From assembly GCA_943842505.1 (NCBI GenBank), contig CALTDI010000012.1:1-64000 (forward strand): a stretch of 64,000 bases of DNA. Direction: 5' to 3'. Shown piece after piece: positions 19,368 to 30,832 of this stretch. The first letter of the stretch is position 1. Every line of letters begins with the position of its first letter. Both the position numbers and the translations under genes were made by a program. Source of the DNA: an uncultured Pseudomonadales bacterium. Its GTDB lineage: Bacteria > Pseudomonadota > Gammaproteobacteria > Pseudomonadales > Pseudohongiellaceae. Below the pieces are notes generated by a model. The model worked only from the letters and a program-made list of their open reading frames with translations. It made no database searches and had not been told where the DNA came from.

Positions 19368-20240
19368 ATGCAACTACTTGATGGTAAGTCTTGCTCGGAG
19401 CAAATTCGTCAAGAGATAGCTAAAACTGTCTCCCAATTAAAGGCGGATGGCCAACGGGCCCCTCACCTCGCGGCGGTTCTGGTCGGTAACGACGGTGCCT
19501 CGCAAAATTATGTCGCTTTTAAAGTCAAGGACTGTGAAGAAGTAGGATTCGAGTCCACCACCATCCGTCTGGAAGACTCTATAAGCGAGCAGGAGCTGCT
19601 AGCCAAGGTTGACGAGCTGAATAAGGATGACGCCATCGACGGCTTTATCGTACAGCTGCCGCTGCCTAAGCATATTGACGAGAACAAGATCATTCTGGCT
19701 ATCGATCCTGCAAAAGACGTCGATGGCTTCTGCCCGGAGAACGTTGGCCGCCTAAATCTCGGCCTCCCTACTTTTATCTCTGCGACACCCAATGGCATCA
19801 TGGAATTGTTGCGCCGCTATGAGATTGATACCGAGGGCAAACACTGTGTAGTTCTGGGCCGCAGCAACATCGTTGGCACGCCGATGGCCGTGCTTATGTC
19901 GCGTAATACCAACCCAGGCAATGCTACGGTAACAATTGCACACAGCCGCACCAAAGATCTGGCCGCACTGTGCGCCAGCGCTGACATTCTCATTGTCGCC
20001 ATAGGCAAGACAGAATTTGTTACCGCCGACATGGTCAAGGAAGGTGCCGTCGTAATCGACGTAGGACAGACGCGCGTGCCCGATGACACGAAGAAATCAG
20101 GCTTTAGAAATGTCGGCGATGTCGATTTCGACAACGTAAAAGACAAATGCTCCTATATTACTTATGTAACCGGAGGCGTAGGCCCAATGACTCGCGCCTC
20201 ACTGCTGCAAAACACCCTCAAAGCCCACCAGAGAAGATAG
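19368..20240 (+). CDS. folD: Bifunctional methylenetetrahydrofolate dehydrogenase/cyclohydrolase
   Basis: A 290-residue FolD that interconverts 5,10-methylene- and 10-formyl-tetrahydrofolate using NADP+. It carries the substrate motif [13 protein letters not shown] with catalytic Lys, [10 protein letters not shown], the [13 protein letters not shown] block and the NADP motif [14 protein letters not shown], and ends in the PGGVGPMT-like VTGGVGPMT. The length is normal. The next gene starts 10 bases after its stop, suggesting one transcript. One-carbon flux fits the formaldehyde-handling genes upstream. Confidence 0.97.
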   Translation: MQLLDGKSCSEQIRQEIAKTVSQLKADGQRAPHLAAVLVGNDGASQNYVAFKVKDCEEVGFESTTIRLEDSISEQELLAKVDELNKDDAIDGFIVQLPLPKHIDENKIILAIDPAKDVDGFCPENVGRLNLGLPTFISATPNGIMELLRRYEIDTEGKHCVVLGRSNIVGTPMAVLMSRNTNPGNATVTIAHSRTKDLAALCASADILIVAIGKTEFVTADMVKEGAVVIDVGQTRVPDDTKKSGFRNVGDVDFDNVKDKCSYITYVTGGVGPMTRASLLQNTLKAHQRR

Positions 20241-20250
20241 AGTAAACATC

Positions 20251-21447
20251 ATGTTCCAAACACTTCCGGCTCTACCCGCAGATCCCATCCTAGGACTCAT
20301 GGCTAGCTACCGCGCCGACAACAACCCCAATAAAATTGATTTGGGAATCGGCATCTACAAAAACGAAAACGGCGACACCCCTGTTATGACGGCGGTGAAG
20401 AAAGCCGAAGACATGATATGGCATTCTCAGATCACGAAAAGCTATGTGGGCCCGACCGGCTCCGCCGAGTACAACGCGGTCGTAGCAGAGCTGCTCTTAG
20501 GCAGCACCCTCAACGACAGTCTGGGTAAGCGACGCATTACCGTGCAATCACCGGGTGGTTGTGGCGGCCTGCGACTCGCCGCCGAGTTCATCAAGTCGGC
20601 AAACGCCGATGCCACTGTATGGGTCAGCAACCCAACCTGGGCAAATCACATCCCACTGCTAGGCTCAGCCGGACTCAAGATTGAAGAATACCCTTACTAT
20701 GACTATGACAGTCACAGCGTAAAGTTCGATGAGATGATCGAATGCCTGAGCAAGATTGGCAGCGGTGATGTCGTCTTGCTACACGGCTGCTGCCATAACC
20801 CCTGCGGCGCCGATCTAAACCCGGAGCAATGGCAACAGATCCGCGATGTTGCGCTGAAGCAGGGCTTCACCGTATTTATCGATCTAGCCTACCAGGGCTT
20901 GGGAGATGGCCTCGAGGAAGATGTATACGGCACGCGCCTTTTGGCCGAGACGCTGCCAGAACTGATAATCGTCAGCTCTTGCTCGAAGAATTTTGGACTG
21001 TACCGTGAACGCACCGGCGCCATGACTCTGATTAGCGAGAATGAAGCAGCTGCCGCTGTAGCAACGACCCAGATCGCTGCTGGCGCAAGAGCCATGTACT
21101 CCATGCCACCTGATCACGGTGCCGCTATCGTGCAGTTAATTCTCTCTGATGACGCGCTACGCAGCCAGTGGGATACAGAGTTGACGGAGATGCGCGACCG
21201 CATCAATGGATTACGCGCGCAATTCGTAAGACAGATTCAATCGATTGGCATCGATCAGGATTTTAGTTTTATCGAAAGGGAGAAAGGCATGTTTTCCTTC
21301 CTCGGAGTGAACGTGGATCAGGTGCAGTCACTAGTCAATGACTACAGCATCTATCTGGTGAACTCTAGCCGCATCAATGTTGCAGGCATCAATGATTCCA
21401 ACATAGAGTATCTTGCTAACAGCCTTGCTGCTGTTTTGAAGGCCTAA
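20251..21447 (+). CDS. tyrB: Aromatic/aspartate aminotransferase (TyrB/AspC type)
   Basis: A 398-residue PLP-dependent class I aminotransferase of the AspC/TyrB group. Visible are the opening ADPILGLMASYRADNN, DLGIGIYKNENG, the PLP-contacting HGCCHNPCGADL, and the Schiff-base lysine in SSCSKNFGLYRERTG. It catalyses the last step of Phe/Tyr or aspartate synthesis. The convergent gene encodes DAHP synthase, which begins aromatic amino-acid synthesis. AspC and TyrB cannot be separated reliably by eye. Confidence 0.92.
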   Translation: MFQTLPALPADPILGLMASYRADNNPNKIDLGIGIYKNENGDTPVMTAVKKAEDMIWHSQITKSYVGPTGSAEYNAVVAELLLGSTLNDSLGKRRITVQSPGGCGGLRLAAEFIKSANADATVWVSNPTWANHIPLLGSAGLKIEEYPYYDYDSHSVKFDEMIECLSKIGSGDVVLLHGCCHNPCGADLNPEQWQQIRDVALKQGFTVFIDLAYQGLGDGLEEDVYGTRLLAETLPELIIVSSCSKNFGLYRERTGAMTLISENEAAAAVATTQIAAGARAMYSMPPDHGAAIVQLILSDDALRSQWDTELTEMRDRINGLRAQFVRQIQSIGIDQDFSFIEREKGMFSFLGVNVDQVQSLVNDYSIYLVNSSRINVAGINDSNIEYLANSLAAVLKA

Positions 21448-21466
21448 CCGGAAGTGATACTGCCTC

Positions 21467-21506
21467 GATGCCCAGCGCGTTCTAAGCATAGCCCGCGCTG
21501 GGCATC
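21467..21506. terminator. Long hairpin between convergent tyrB and aroG
   Basis: A perfect 13-bp stem (21467-21479 with 21494-21506) with a 14-base loop lies in the 65-base gap of convergent genes. There is no T run, so it may be a non-canonical bidirectional terminator or a 3'-end stability element. Confidence 0.55.
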
Positions 21507-21512
21507 AAGCAA

Positions 21513-22589
21513 TTAGGCCGATCGTGACTTCAGTGCCTCAGAGATTGACCCCGCAAAATCGCGCAGCAGTACTTCAGTCGTCGCCCAATCGATACACGCG
21601 TCGGTGATCGAAACTCCGTATTTCAGATCATCCAGGTCGTCGGGAATCGGCTGATTACCTTCTTCCAGGTTACTCTCGATCATCACGCCGATAATCGATT
21701 TATTGCCAGCACGAATCTGATCGGCAATTTCTTCAAGAACCAGCTTTTGATTATTATGATCCTTGTTCGAATTTCCATGACTACAATCGATCATGATATT
21801 TTCAGCCAGCCCCGCCTTCTGCAGATCTTTCTCGCAATCGGCCACGCTTGCAGCATCATAGTTGGGCGACTTGCCCCCTCTTAATATGACATGACAGTGA
21901 GGGTTGCCCTCGGTACGAAAGAGAGCCACCTTGCCCTCATCCGTAACACTTATAAAACTATTAGTAGCCGATGCCGAGCGAATAGCATTCACTGCCACCA
22001 TAAGACCGCCATCGACATTATTCTTAAAGCCAACGGCAGACGAAATCCCGCTGGACAGTTTTCTGTGTGTAGGCGACTCGGTTGTTCGCGCGCCAATAGC
22101 GGTCCAGCTTACCAAGTCTTGTAAATACTGCGGCGTAATGAGGTCCAGCGCTTCTATTCCTATGGGCAAACCTATTTCCGCAATATCCAACATCAGGCGC
22201 CTACCGATGCGCAGCCCGTGGTCGATCTTGTGGCTGCCATCCAGATGGGGGTCATAGATCAAGCCTTCCCATCCTATAGAGGTTCTAGGCTTCTCGAAAT
22301 AGACTCGCATCACGATCAGCAACTCATTAGACAAGTCATCAGCAAGAGTCTTCAGGCGCCGTGCATATTCCAGCGCCTCTTCGGGACTGTGGATCGAACA
22401 AGGCCCGACGACGACGATGAGTCGAGCATCCTCATGATCGAGAATCCCCTTTACTGCCCGATGGCCAGTCTGCACCGTTTCCAGCGCCCGACCCTCCAGA
22501 GCGAGTTCAGCCTTCAGCGCCGCCGGTGCCGGCAGCTCCTCATGACCAATAATATGTAGATTTTCGATATCTTTCGTACGATATGTCAT
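21513..22589 (-). CDS. aroG: 3-deoxy-7-phosphoheptulonate (DAHP) synthase
   Basis: A 358-residue class I DAHP synthase that condenses phosphoenolpyruvate and erythrose-4-phosphate at the start of the shikimate pathway. Family blocks are VVVGPCSIHSPEEALEYA, MRVYFEKPRTSIGWEG, WTAIGARTTESPTHRKL-type and IMIDCSHGNSNKDH. It belongs to the AroF/AroG/AroH group; which amino acid feeds back on it cannot be told. It is divergent from efpL. Confidence 0.95.
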   Translation of the reverse strand: MTYRTKDIENLHIIGHEELPAPAALKAELALEGRALETVQTGHRAVKGILDHEDARLIVVVGPCSIHSPEEALEYARRLKTLADDLSNELLIVMRVYFEKPRTSIGWEGLIYDPHLDGSHKIDHGLRIGRRLMLDIAEIGLPIGIEALDLITPQYLQDLVSWTAIGARTTESPTHRKLSSGISSAVGFKNNVDGGLMVAVNAIRSASATNSFISVTDEGKVALFRTEGNPHCHVILRGGKSPNYDAASVADCEKDLQKAGLAENIMIDCSHGNSNKDHNNQKLVLEEIADQIRAGNKSIIGVMIESNLEEGNQPIPDDLDDLKYGVSITDACIDWATTEVLLRDFAGSISEALKSRSA

Positions 22590-22803
22590 TGCTAAACCTT
22601 GCTGCTGTTTCGGTAGTGTCTATTGAGATCTTTTCTCGGATTCCGGATTATGGTGGAAAAGAGGCCGCAATCAAAGCCCCATAGCTAAAATGGCGCCCCA
22701 CAGGAGCTGACGGGAACACCCGCTGTTTACAGCGGCAGGCCTATTCTGTAAATTCTCCAGCGAACCCAGACACATCGAGCCAACAGAACAGGAATTACCC
22801 AGC

Positions 22804-23372
22804 GTGCCAAAAGCCAGTGAACTGAAAAGAGGAATGATCGTCGACATAGACGGCGTACCGCACATCGTCAAGCAGACAGAGAGCAAGAGCCCCTCCTCCC
22901 GCGGTGCCGCCACGCTTTACAAGAGTTCGATTCAACAATCTGCAGAGCCATCAGAAGCTGGACTCTTCATTCAAAGGCGACGACATTCTGAAGGAAGCCG
23001 ACTGTGTTCGTGCCGGCGTGCAGTATTCCTATCTTGATGGGGATACTTACTACTTCATGAATATGGAAGATTTCAGCCAGTATGCTATCGACGCGGACCA
23101 GCTAGAGGGTCAGATAGGTTTCTTGGTCGAACAGCAGGAAGACATCATAGCGCTGATCATGGACGGCAATCTGCTGGGCATCGAACTGCCGCAGTCGGTG
23201 AATCTTGAGAGTCACAGATACCCCGCCTGCCGTAACCGGGTCCTCCGCGACGAATAGAAGTAAAACCGCAGTGCTATCTACAGGCCTTGAGGTGCAAGTC
23301 CCCGAGTATTTGTCACCGGGGGAAATGATTAAAATAAATACGGTGACGGGTAAGTTTATGTCGCGAGCCTAA
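22804..23372 (+). pseudogene. efpL: Elongation factor P-like protein EfpL/YeiP, two frameshifts
   Basis: A translation factor that relieves ribosomes stalled at proline-rich and related motifs. It starts at GTG 22804 after AGGAA. The first 40 residues match YeiP, including the loop-tip Arg33 in [11 protein letters not shown] that distinguishes EfpL from lysine-modified EF-P. The frame shifts near 22924 (an extra A), continues through [15 protein letters not shown] and NLLGIELPQSVNLE, and shifts again near 23210 (an extra A). The C-terminal domain (VQVPEYLSPGE) closes at TAA 23370-23372. Correcting both gives about 189 residues, the normal length. Two indels in an otherwise well-preserved gene suggest sequence error or very recent decay. 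Confidence 0.85.
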
Positions 23373-23391
23373 ACTAATTGGCAGCGCACAC

Positions 23392-23649
23392 TCAGAGAAA
23401 CAGAAGCGCAACGAACACGAAAAAGCCAACACCGGCTAACACCCCAAGAATCCGACTCCAGCGATCCTCGTTGCGCTGATCTGCCCAACTCTGTTGTACG
23501 ATCTGCGCATCGTTATTACTCAGGGCGGCATCCAAGTCTGCAAACTCTTCCTCTGTCATGGACAAGGCTTGATTCGCATCCGCTACCGCGGCGGTAGTTT
23601 CTGCCACCGCTACAGACCCATCTTCAGAATAGCCTCGGGCGTTTAGCAC
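23392..23649 (-). CDS. Small protein with C-terminal membrane helix, unknown
   Basis: Up to 85 residues. The start may instead be the internal Met31 (MTEEEFADLDAAL). It has an acidic helical middle, a WADQRNEDRWSR stretch and a final hydrophobic helix (ILGVLAGVGFFVFVALLFL), consistent with a tail-anchored inner-membrane protein. It converges on efpL with 19 bases between. No family is recognised. Confidence 0.45.
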   Translation of the reverse strand: MLNARGYSEDGSVAVAETTAAVADANQALSMTEEEFADLDAALSNNDAQIVQQSWADQRNEDRWSRILGVLAGVGFFVFVALLFL

Positions 23650-23725
23650 TTGGCCCGATCTGGCACTGCCTTTTCAGCTGCTTTTAAATCGGGTCGCTTA
23701 CTCTTGGCGGCAAGGTGTTTTCTTT

Positions 23726-24214
23726 TCACTTGCATTCTACAGTACTGTCTTTAGCGCTCTTCGCTCTCTCTTCAGCCTGCGCTAACAGTCCTGAATCCAG
23801 CACTACATCGCTTGCAATCTTGTAGGCCTTGGTGCCGGTTGCCAATAGACCTCGATCGACATTCTTGCTGCTGGCGAAGCCGACGATTCTGTATTTGCTT
23901 CTATCGTCTTTAGTCACAGTGCGCAGCGATGTAGCAAAGCCGGCAATCGCGAGACAGTCTTCGGCCAGACTTTTTTGTTTCGCCTCATCCAAGCCGCTTT
24001 CGTTTAGCGTGTTCCATTTAGCCTTCTTTAAATGACGCAAGACACTGATTGCAAACCAGCGAGAACTCTCCACAGCAGCAGCATCGCCCAGCCTGGCTTC
24101 GATGGCGCTAATGGTTTGGGCTATGGAATTGTGTTCGGCCGTCTCTACACCCAGCTCACCCGCAACAAAGCGCTGGTTAGGATGCAGGGCTGGAGAGTTA
24201 ATTTCGTCACTCAT
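23726..24214 (-). CDS. Hypothetical soluble protein in the lipase operon
   Basis: 162 residues, no signal peptide, largely helical (IAQTISAIEARLGD, WFAISVLRHLKKAKW, LAEDCLAIAGFATSLRTV). I do not recognise the family. Its start overlaps the lipase end by eight bases, so translation is probably coupled. It completes a run murJ, DUF2007, lipase and this gene on the minus strand. Confidence 0.65.
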   Translation of the reverse strand: MSDEINSPALHPNQRFVAGELGVETAEHNSIAQTISAIEARLGDAAAVESSRWFAISVLRHLKKAKWNTLNESGLDEAKQKSLAEDCLAIAGFATSLRTVTKDDRSKYRIVGFASSKNVDRGLLATGTKAYKIASDVVLDSGLLAQAEERAKSAKDSTVECK

Positions 24215-24932
24215 TGCGATCTTGTTCCAAAGATTGAGAGATGAAGGCCCCGGTCTTCAAGTAATGAATCGCCTCGTCAATCACTTCGTTGTTTCGCATC
24301 ATGAAGGTATGGGTTACGGGTAAAACTTTATGGGCATTCATACCCTGTACCTTGGTGCTTTCTATTGAGACGATACTGTCGCTAGGGCCCGGGATGAACA
24401 AAAACTCAAAGGGATTGATGTTCGTACTACCAGCAATCACACCCAGGTCGAAGTCGACTGGACCGAGGCTAGCTATGATACTCCCCTCGCCAGTACCTAG
24501 CGCCGAACCTGCCGGCCCACCGATGAAACCAAAGCCGGGAACAGGTAGCAAGCCATCGACTATCTGACTCCCCTGATTGGGCGGCCCAAGCATAACGGCC
24601 CTGCCCAACTCTTCAATACTGTGTTCGCGCAAATAGTAACGCAGAAGTATTCCACCTAGAGAATGTGTGACGAAGTGAATCTTACCCCCCTGCATATCTC
24701 TGCACTGAGTCAGCCCGCGACCAATTGCATCCTCTGCCAAAACATCAACGGGGTAGCTGCGAGAAGGATACAAAATATTCGCCACGCTATAGCCGGCTGG
24801 ACCTAGCTTCCTCTCCAACTCCGACATTGAGTTCGACACTCTACCCAGCCCATGCAGAAGCACTACACACTCTGCCAGCGCAGAGGCAGGTAGAAGAAAC
24901 AGCAGCGTGAGTAGCATAAAAAGTCTTAGCAT
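24207..24932 (-). CDS. Exported alpha/beta-hydrolase lipase
   Basis: A 241-residue lipase or esterase of the alpha/beta-hydrolase fold with an N-terminal signal peptide (MLRLFMLLTLLFLLPASALA). The oxyanion segment VVLLHGLGR opens the mature protein. The nucleophile elbow is VTHSLGG, the acid is in PGPSDSIVS, and the base is in VTHTFMM. It resembles short proteobacterial triacylglycerol lipases or palmitoyl-thioesterase-like enzymes and probably acts in the periplasm or outside. Its start overlaps the DUF2007 gene by seven bases. Confidence 0.85.
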   Translation of the reverse strand: MLRLFMLLTLLFLLPASALAECVVLLHGLGRVSNSMSELERKLGPAGYSVANILYPSRSYPVDVLAEDAIGRGLTQCRDMQGGKIHFVTHSLGGILLRYYLREHSIEELGRAVMLGPPNQGSQIVDGLLPVPGFGFIGGPAGSALGTGEGSIIASLGPVDFDLGVIAGSTNINPFEFLFIPGPSDSIVSIESTKVQGMNAHKVLPVTHTFMMRNNEVIDEAIHYLKTGAFISQSLEQDRNE

Positions 24933-25261
24933 GGCTCTTCATCTAGCATGGGCTTCTCGTCGCTGCTTTGGCACTTCCAACAGACGGAATAGGAGATCAT
25001 ATTGGACTCACCGCATTCCGAACACTTCCAGTCCGGGCCCTCGGCCTGTGATGAACTTTCGAGCTCGGCAATAATCTGTTTGGCACGCCTGTAATACAGT
25101 GGCTTTACCCATACCTCAGGCATGCATTCAATAAACGGCACCTCGCCCGCCACCGAGAAGAGGTTCTCGTTGCGGATAACCGAGTCGATATCGTATTGCT
25201 CAAGCACATTACGAATATGCCATGCATTTGCGAGAATTTCCGTACTGTAAACTCTTTTCAT
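24926..25261 (-). CDS. DUF2007 domain protein with C-terminal zinc ribbon
   Basis: 111 residues. Residues 1-70 are a DUF2007 (putative signal-transducing protein) domain beginning MKRVYSTEILANAWHIRNVL. Residues 78-97 are a zinc ribbon of two CxxC pairs (WKCSECG and CWKCQ). A paralogue lies at 54809-55114. Its molecular role is not established. It is translationally coupled to the lipase downstream and lies 54 bases after murJ. Confidence 0.8.
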   Translation of the reverse strand: MKRVYSTEILANAWHIRNVLEQYDIDSVIRNENLFSVAGEVPFIECMPEVWVKPLYYRRAKQIIAELESSSQAEGPDWKCSECGESNMISYSVCWKCQSSDEKPMLDEEPC

Positions 25262-25315
25262 AGGCTCAGATCATCCCTGGTTCGCATTTCTTGAACTATC
25301 AAACCAGACAATTAA

Positions 25316-26902
25316 CTAGCGATAGATATGACGCCAGCGCAACCCTGCGGCAAACAGCAGGGCAACATAGATAAATATTCCACCGAAAACCAGGGTGGCT
25401 AGTCGAACTATCTTGTCTGCCATTCCCCAAGATAACCACTCCTGCCAATCTCCTGGAAAATTCATCAAGAACACCACCATCGCGGCATTCGCCAACAAAA
25501 TACGCAGAAGAAACCCCAACCAACCGGCCTGAAACCTGAAGACACCATCGCGGTATAGACCCGCCATCAACAGGCCCGCGTTCAAGAAGGCGGCAAGGCT
25601 AGTTGCCAATGCCAGGCCGACATGAGCGAGCCCCATCAGGAAGAAACCCAGATTCATCACCATATTACTTACCATGGCCACGACGCCGATCTTCACGGGG
25701 GTGCTCGTGTTCTGTCGGGCATAGTAGCCCGGCGCGAAGATCTTGATTGCCATGAAGGCGACCAGACCAAGCGCATAGGCTTTTAGACTGCCCGCAGAAT
25801 TCACCACATCTGTCTCGCTAAAGTTGTCATTTTGAAACAGGGTAACTAACAAAGGCTCCGCAATAATTACTAACGCGAGAGCGGCGGGTATCGCTATTAA
25901 CACGACAAGCCTGAACGCCCAATCCAGAGTCTCGGAAAATTCATGTAGAGATGATTCCGCATGTTTTCTGGAAAGACTGGGCAGCACCACTATCGCGATC
26001 GCAATACCGAATGTGCCAAGGGGCAGTTCCATCAAGCGATCTGAGAAATAGAGCCAGGAGACACTGCCCGAGATGAGTAGTGAGGCAATGAAGGTATCGA
26101 ACAATAGATTGATCTGACTGACCGAAACTCCAAACAAGGCCGGCACCATCAGTTTCTTGATGCGCTCCACCCCTTCGTGATGCTTGCCGAATGCGGGCAC
26201 AGGCATGAGGCGCATACGCGCGAGAAAGGGCAGTTGAAACAGCAGCTGCGCCACCCCGGCAATTAATACGCCCCAGGCCAGGGCGAGTTCCGGTACGCGC
26301 ATATAGGGCACCAGAAGAAAAGAGCAACCTATCAGTGAAATATTGAGCAGCGCCGGAGTTATCGCTGGCACAGCGAATCGGGAGTAGCTGTTCAGGATTG
26401 AACCACACAGAGCCGTCATCGAGATCAGGAGAAGATAGGGAAATGTTATTCGTAGCATCTGAATAAACAGAGCAAACTTGTCAGGCTCATCAACAAAGCC
26501 ATAGGCCAGTGGCACGGCCAACAGAGGCGCGGCCACCACAGCAACCGTAGTGAGCAGAAAAAGGAAGCCGCCAAGACTGCCAGCCACCGCGTTGATTAGT
26601 GCCTGAACATCCGCCAGAGACTTCGTAGACCGATATTCGGACAGCACCGGCACGAAGGCCTGATTGAACGCGCCTTCCGCAAACAGCCTGCGCATGAAGT
26701 TCGGAATTTTATTTGCCAGAAAGAAGGCATCGGCACCGTCACTCACACCGAATACCCGCGCTATAACCACGTCACGCGCCAGGCCCAGAAACCTTGAGAC
26801 CATAGTCATCGAACCGGTGACACCACTAGCTCTTAGCAGGCTAGACTCGCCCTTAGTGCTGTTTTCTGGCTGCTCTTCGCTGGAAGAGTGAGATTCACTC
26901 AT
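25316..26902 (-). CDS. murJ: Lipid II flippase MurJ
   Basis: A 528-residue inner-membrane protein of the MOP superfamily with about 14 helices that moves lipid II across the membrane for peptidoglycan synthesis. The start is taken at 26902 (MSESHSSSEE), since the frame upstream is not family-like. Diagnostic are GSMTMVSRFLGLARDVVIA, GVSDGADAFFLANKIPNFMRR (loop quoted in part) and AEGAFNQAFVPVLSEY. It is divergent from rpsT, a common gammaproteobacterial arrangement. Confidence 0.96.
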   Translation of the reverse strand: MSESHSSSEEQPENSTKGESSLLRASGVTGSMTMVSRFLGLARDVVIARVFGVSDGADAFFLANKIPNFMRRLFAEGAFNQAFVPVLSEYRSTKSLADVQALINAVAGSLGGFLFLLTTVAVVAAPLLAVPLAYGFVDEPDKFALFIQMLRITFPYLLLISMTALCGSILNSYSRFAVPAITPALLNISLIGCSFLLVPYMRVPELALAWGVLIAGVAQLLFQLPFLARMRLMPVPAFGKHHEGVERIKKLMVPALFGVSVSQINLLFDTFIASLLISGSVSWLYFSDRLMELPLGTFGIAIAIVVLPSLSRKHAESSLHEFSETLDWAFRLVVLIAIPAALALVIIAEPLLVTLFQNDNFSETDVVNSAGSLKAYALGLVAFMAIKIFAPGYYARQNTSTPVKIGVVAMVSNMVMNLGFFLMGLAHVGLALATSLAAFLNAGLLMAGLYRDGVFRFQAGWLGFLLRILLANAAMVVFLMNFPGDWQEWLSWGMADKIVRLATLVFGGIFIYVALLFAAGLRWRHIYR

Positions 26903-27022
26903 TGAGTAGATGGCCTGCTGCTTTGATGAATGGCGAAACGCGATTATCACGCTATCGGAGCCAATCAGCAATAAGTTGAGTATTGTTAAGGGCTTAGAGA
27001 AATGTCACCCAATTTTCCGCTA

Positions 27023-27051
27023 TTGACATCAAGCGGTGAAAACGGCATAGT
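27023..27051 (+). promoter_or_regulatory. Predicted sigma-70 promoter of rpsT
   Basis: A perfect -35 TTGACA (27023-27028), a 17-base spacer and -10 CATAGT (27046-27051), followed by a G+C-rich discriminator as is typical of growth-rate-controlled ribosomal promoters. It leaves a leader of about 100 bases. Confidence 0.75.
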
Positions 27052-27160
27052 GTCGCGCTCTGAATTCGGGGAAGAAGCGGACAAGTTATCCTCCTCACTC
27101 GATCGAATATAACGAAACAACCAGCTAGATTAATAGGTCTAGTGCAATAAGGAGCTCCAA

Positions 27161-27424
27161 TTGGCTAATTCTCCACAAGCCCGCAAGCGCGCAAGACAGA
27201 GTGAAGTACGTCGTCGACACAATGCATCTTTTCGATCCATGGTTCGCACTCACATCAAGAAAGTAGACTCAGCCATCGAGGGCGGCGATCACGCCAAGGC
27301 TATCGAAGCTTACAATGCTGCGGTGCCAGTCATCGACCGCATGGCGGATAGAGGCATTATTCATAAGAATAAGGCTTCGCGCCATAAGAGCCGACTGAAT
27401 ACAGCAGTAAAGGCATTGAAATAG
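27161..27424 (+). CDS. rpsT: 30S ribosomal protein S20
   Basis: An 87-residue basic helical protein that binds 16S rRNA. It begins [20 protein letters not shown] after the initiator. The start codon is TTG at 27161 with AAGGAG six bases before it; a TTG start is also used by E. coli rpsT and is part of its translational autocontrol. A strong terminator follows. Confidence 0.97.
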   Translation: MANSPQARKRARQSEVRRRHNASFRSMVRTHIKKVDSAIEGGDHAKAIEAYNAAVPVIDRMADRGIIHKNKASRHKSRLNTAVKALK

Positions 27425-27436
27425 ACTAGTTCAGTG

Positions 27437-27468
27437 CCAAAAAAACCGGCGAGTGCCGGTTTTTTTAT
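27437..27468. terminator. Bidirectional rho-independent terminator (rpsT/proB)
   Basis: AAAAAAACCGGC, a short loop and GCCGGTTTTTTT: a G+C stem with A and T runs on both sides, placed between convergent rpsT and proB. Confidence 0.9.
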
Positions 27469-27517
27469 GCCTGAAAGAACAGGCCTAGCTCGTTATCCTA
27501 GCCTCTGGGGATAAGCA

Positions 27518-29817
<2,300 letters not shown>

Positions 29818-29904
29818 TTAGAACTACTAGTTCTGGAGAAATGATTTCGACTCATTGAAGAGAAGTTTGCCTGCCAAACGCTGTAACATTGCGTCCCTAA
29901 AAAC

Positions 29905-29936
29905 AAAAAAGCCCCGTCGAACGACGAGGCTTTTTA
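29905..29936 (-). terminator. Rho-independent terminator after rpmA
   Basis: A G+C stem flanked by A and T runs (minus strand AAAAAGCC...GGCTTTTTT) lies 17 bases past the rpmA stop. It separates the rplU-rpmA unit from obgE-proB, at least partly. Confidence 0.85.
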
Positions 29937-29952
29937 GCAACAAATTACTTTG

Positions 29953-30210
29953 CTAGGCTACTTCGATGCTCACGAACTTTCGATTGTTAGGGCCTTTAAC
30001 TTTAAAAGTCACAACACCGTCAGCCTTTGCGAACAAGGTGTGATCCTTACCACAACCTACGTTCTCACCCGGGTGAAAGCGAGTACCGCGCTGACGCACG
30101 ATGATATTCCCGGCTGTGGCAACTTCACCACCAAACTTCTTCACACCTAGTCGCTTCGATACCGAATCGCGACCGTTATTAGTACTACCACCTGCTTTCT
30201 TATGTGCCAT
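29953..30210 (-). CDS. rpmA: 50S ribosomal protein L27
   Basis: 85 residues, standard L27. The opening [21 protein letters not shown] reaches the peptidyl-transferase centre, followed by [15 protein letters not shown]. It is 16 bases after rplU in the usual pair. Confidence 0.97.
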   Translation of the reverse strand: MAHKKAGGSTNNGRDSVSKRLGVKKFGGEVATAGNIIVRQRGTRFHPGENVGCGKDHTLFAKADGVVTFKVKGPNNRKFVSIEVA

Positions 30211-30226
30211 TACCTAACTCCCGGCC

Positions 30227-30538
30227 TTACGCTTTAATTCCAGTAATCTTAACGTCCGTAAACCACTGACGATGACCTTGTGTTTTACGCGAATGCTTAC
30301 GTCGATTAAATTTGATGATCGTAACTTTATTAGCTCGACCCTGTTTGACGACCTCAGCAGTAACCTGACCGCCCTCAACATAAGGCGTACCAATCTTTAC
30401 GGACTCGCCTTCGCCGACCATTAAAATATTGTCGAAGCTTACTTCTTCACCAGTAGCGGCTTCCAGTTTCTCTAGCCGAAGAATTTCGCCTTCTTCAACT
30501 CTGTGCTGCTTGCCACCACTCTTTATAACCGCGTACAT
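30227..30538 (-). CDS. rplU: 50S ribosomal protein L21
   Basis: 103 residues from ATG 30538 ([14 protein letters not shown]), the length of E. coli L21; the longer open frame upstream is not part of the family. The [13 protein letters not shown] segment is typical of rRNA contact. A promoter is predicted just upstream, divergent from ispB. Confidence 0.97.
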   Translation of the reverse strand: MYAVIKSGGKQHRVEEGEILRLEKLEAATGEEVSFDNILMVGEGESVKIGTPYVEGGQVTAEVVKQGRANKVTIIKFNRRKHSRKTQGHRQWFTDVKITGIKA

Positions 30539-30596
30539 AATTCTCTCCGATACCGCCTTTTGAATGGGAACTGTACCCATTCCTATAGGGGCGGGC

Positions 30597-30625
30597 ATTT
30601 TACGGGAACAAGCCACTCGAAGCAA
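30597..30625 (-). promoter_or_regulatory. Predicted promoter of rplU-rpmA
   Basis: On the minus strand TTGCTT, a 17-base spacer and TAAAAT, followed by a G+C-rich discriminator (GCCCGCCCC). It lies about 60 bases before the rplU ATG. Confidence 0.6.
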
Positions 30626-30728
30626 GCAGATTTAGCCCTCAACTATCAGCAAAGGCCCGTATCTTGCCGCTGCGCGTATTCACCGCTGTGCTTCAAGCCC
30701 AGTGCCGCCTAAAGCGAGTCTCAGCGAC

Positions 30729-30757
30729 TTGACACAACCCAGTTCGCTCCCTAGCAT
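30729..30757 (+). promoter_or_regulatory. Predicted promoter of ispB
   Basis: TTGACA (30729-30734), a 17-base spacer and TAGCAT (30752-30757), about 75 bases before the ispB ATG. Confidence 0.5.
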
Positions 30758-30832
30758 GCGTGCTCACGCATTTTCTCCAAAAATTTGGGCTATTAGCCGC
30801 CAAATGAAGGGCAATTAAGCAGCAAACCGCCT

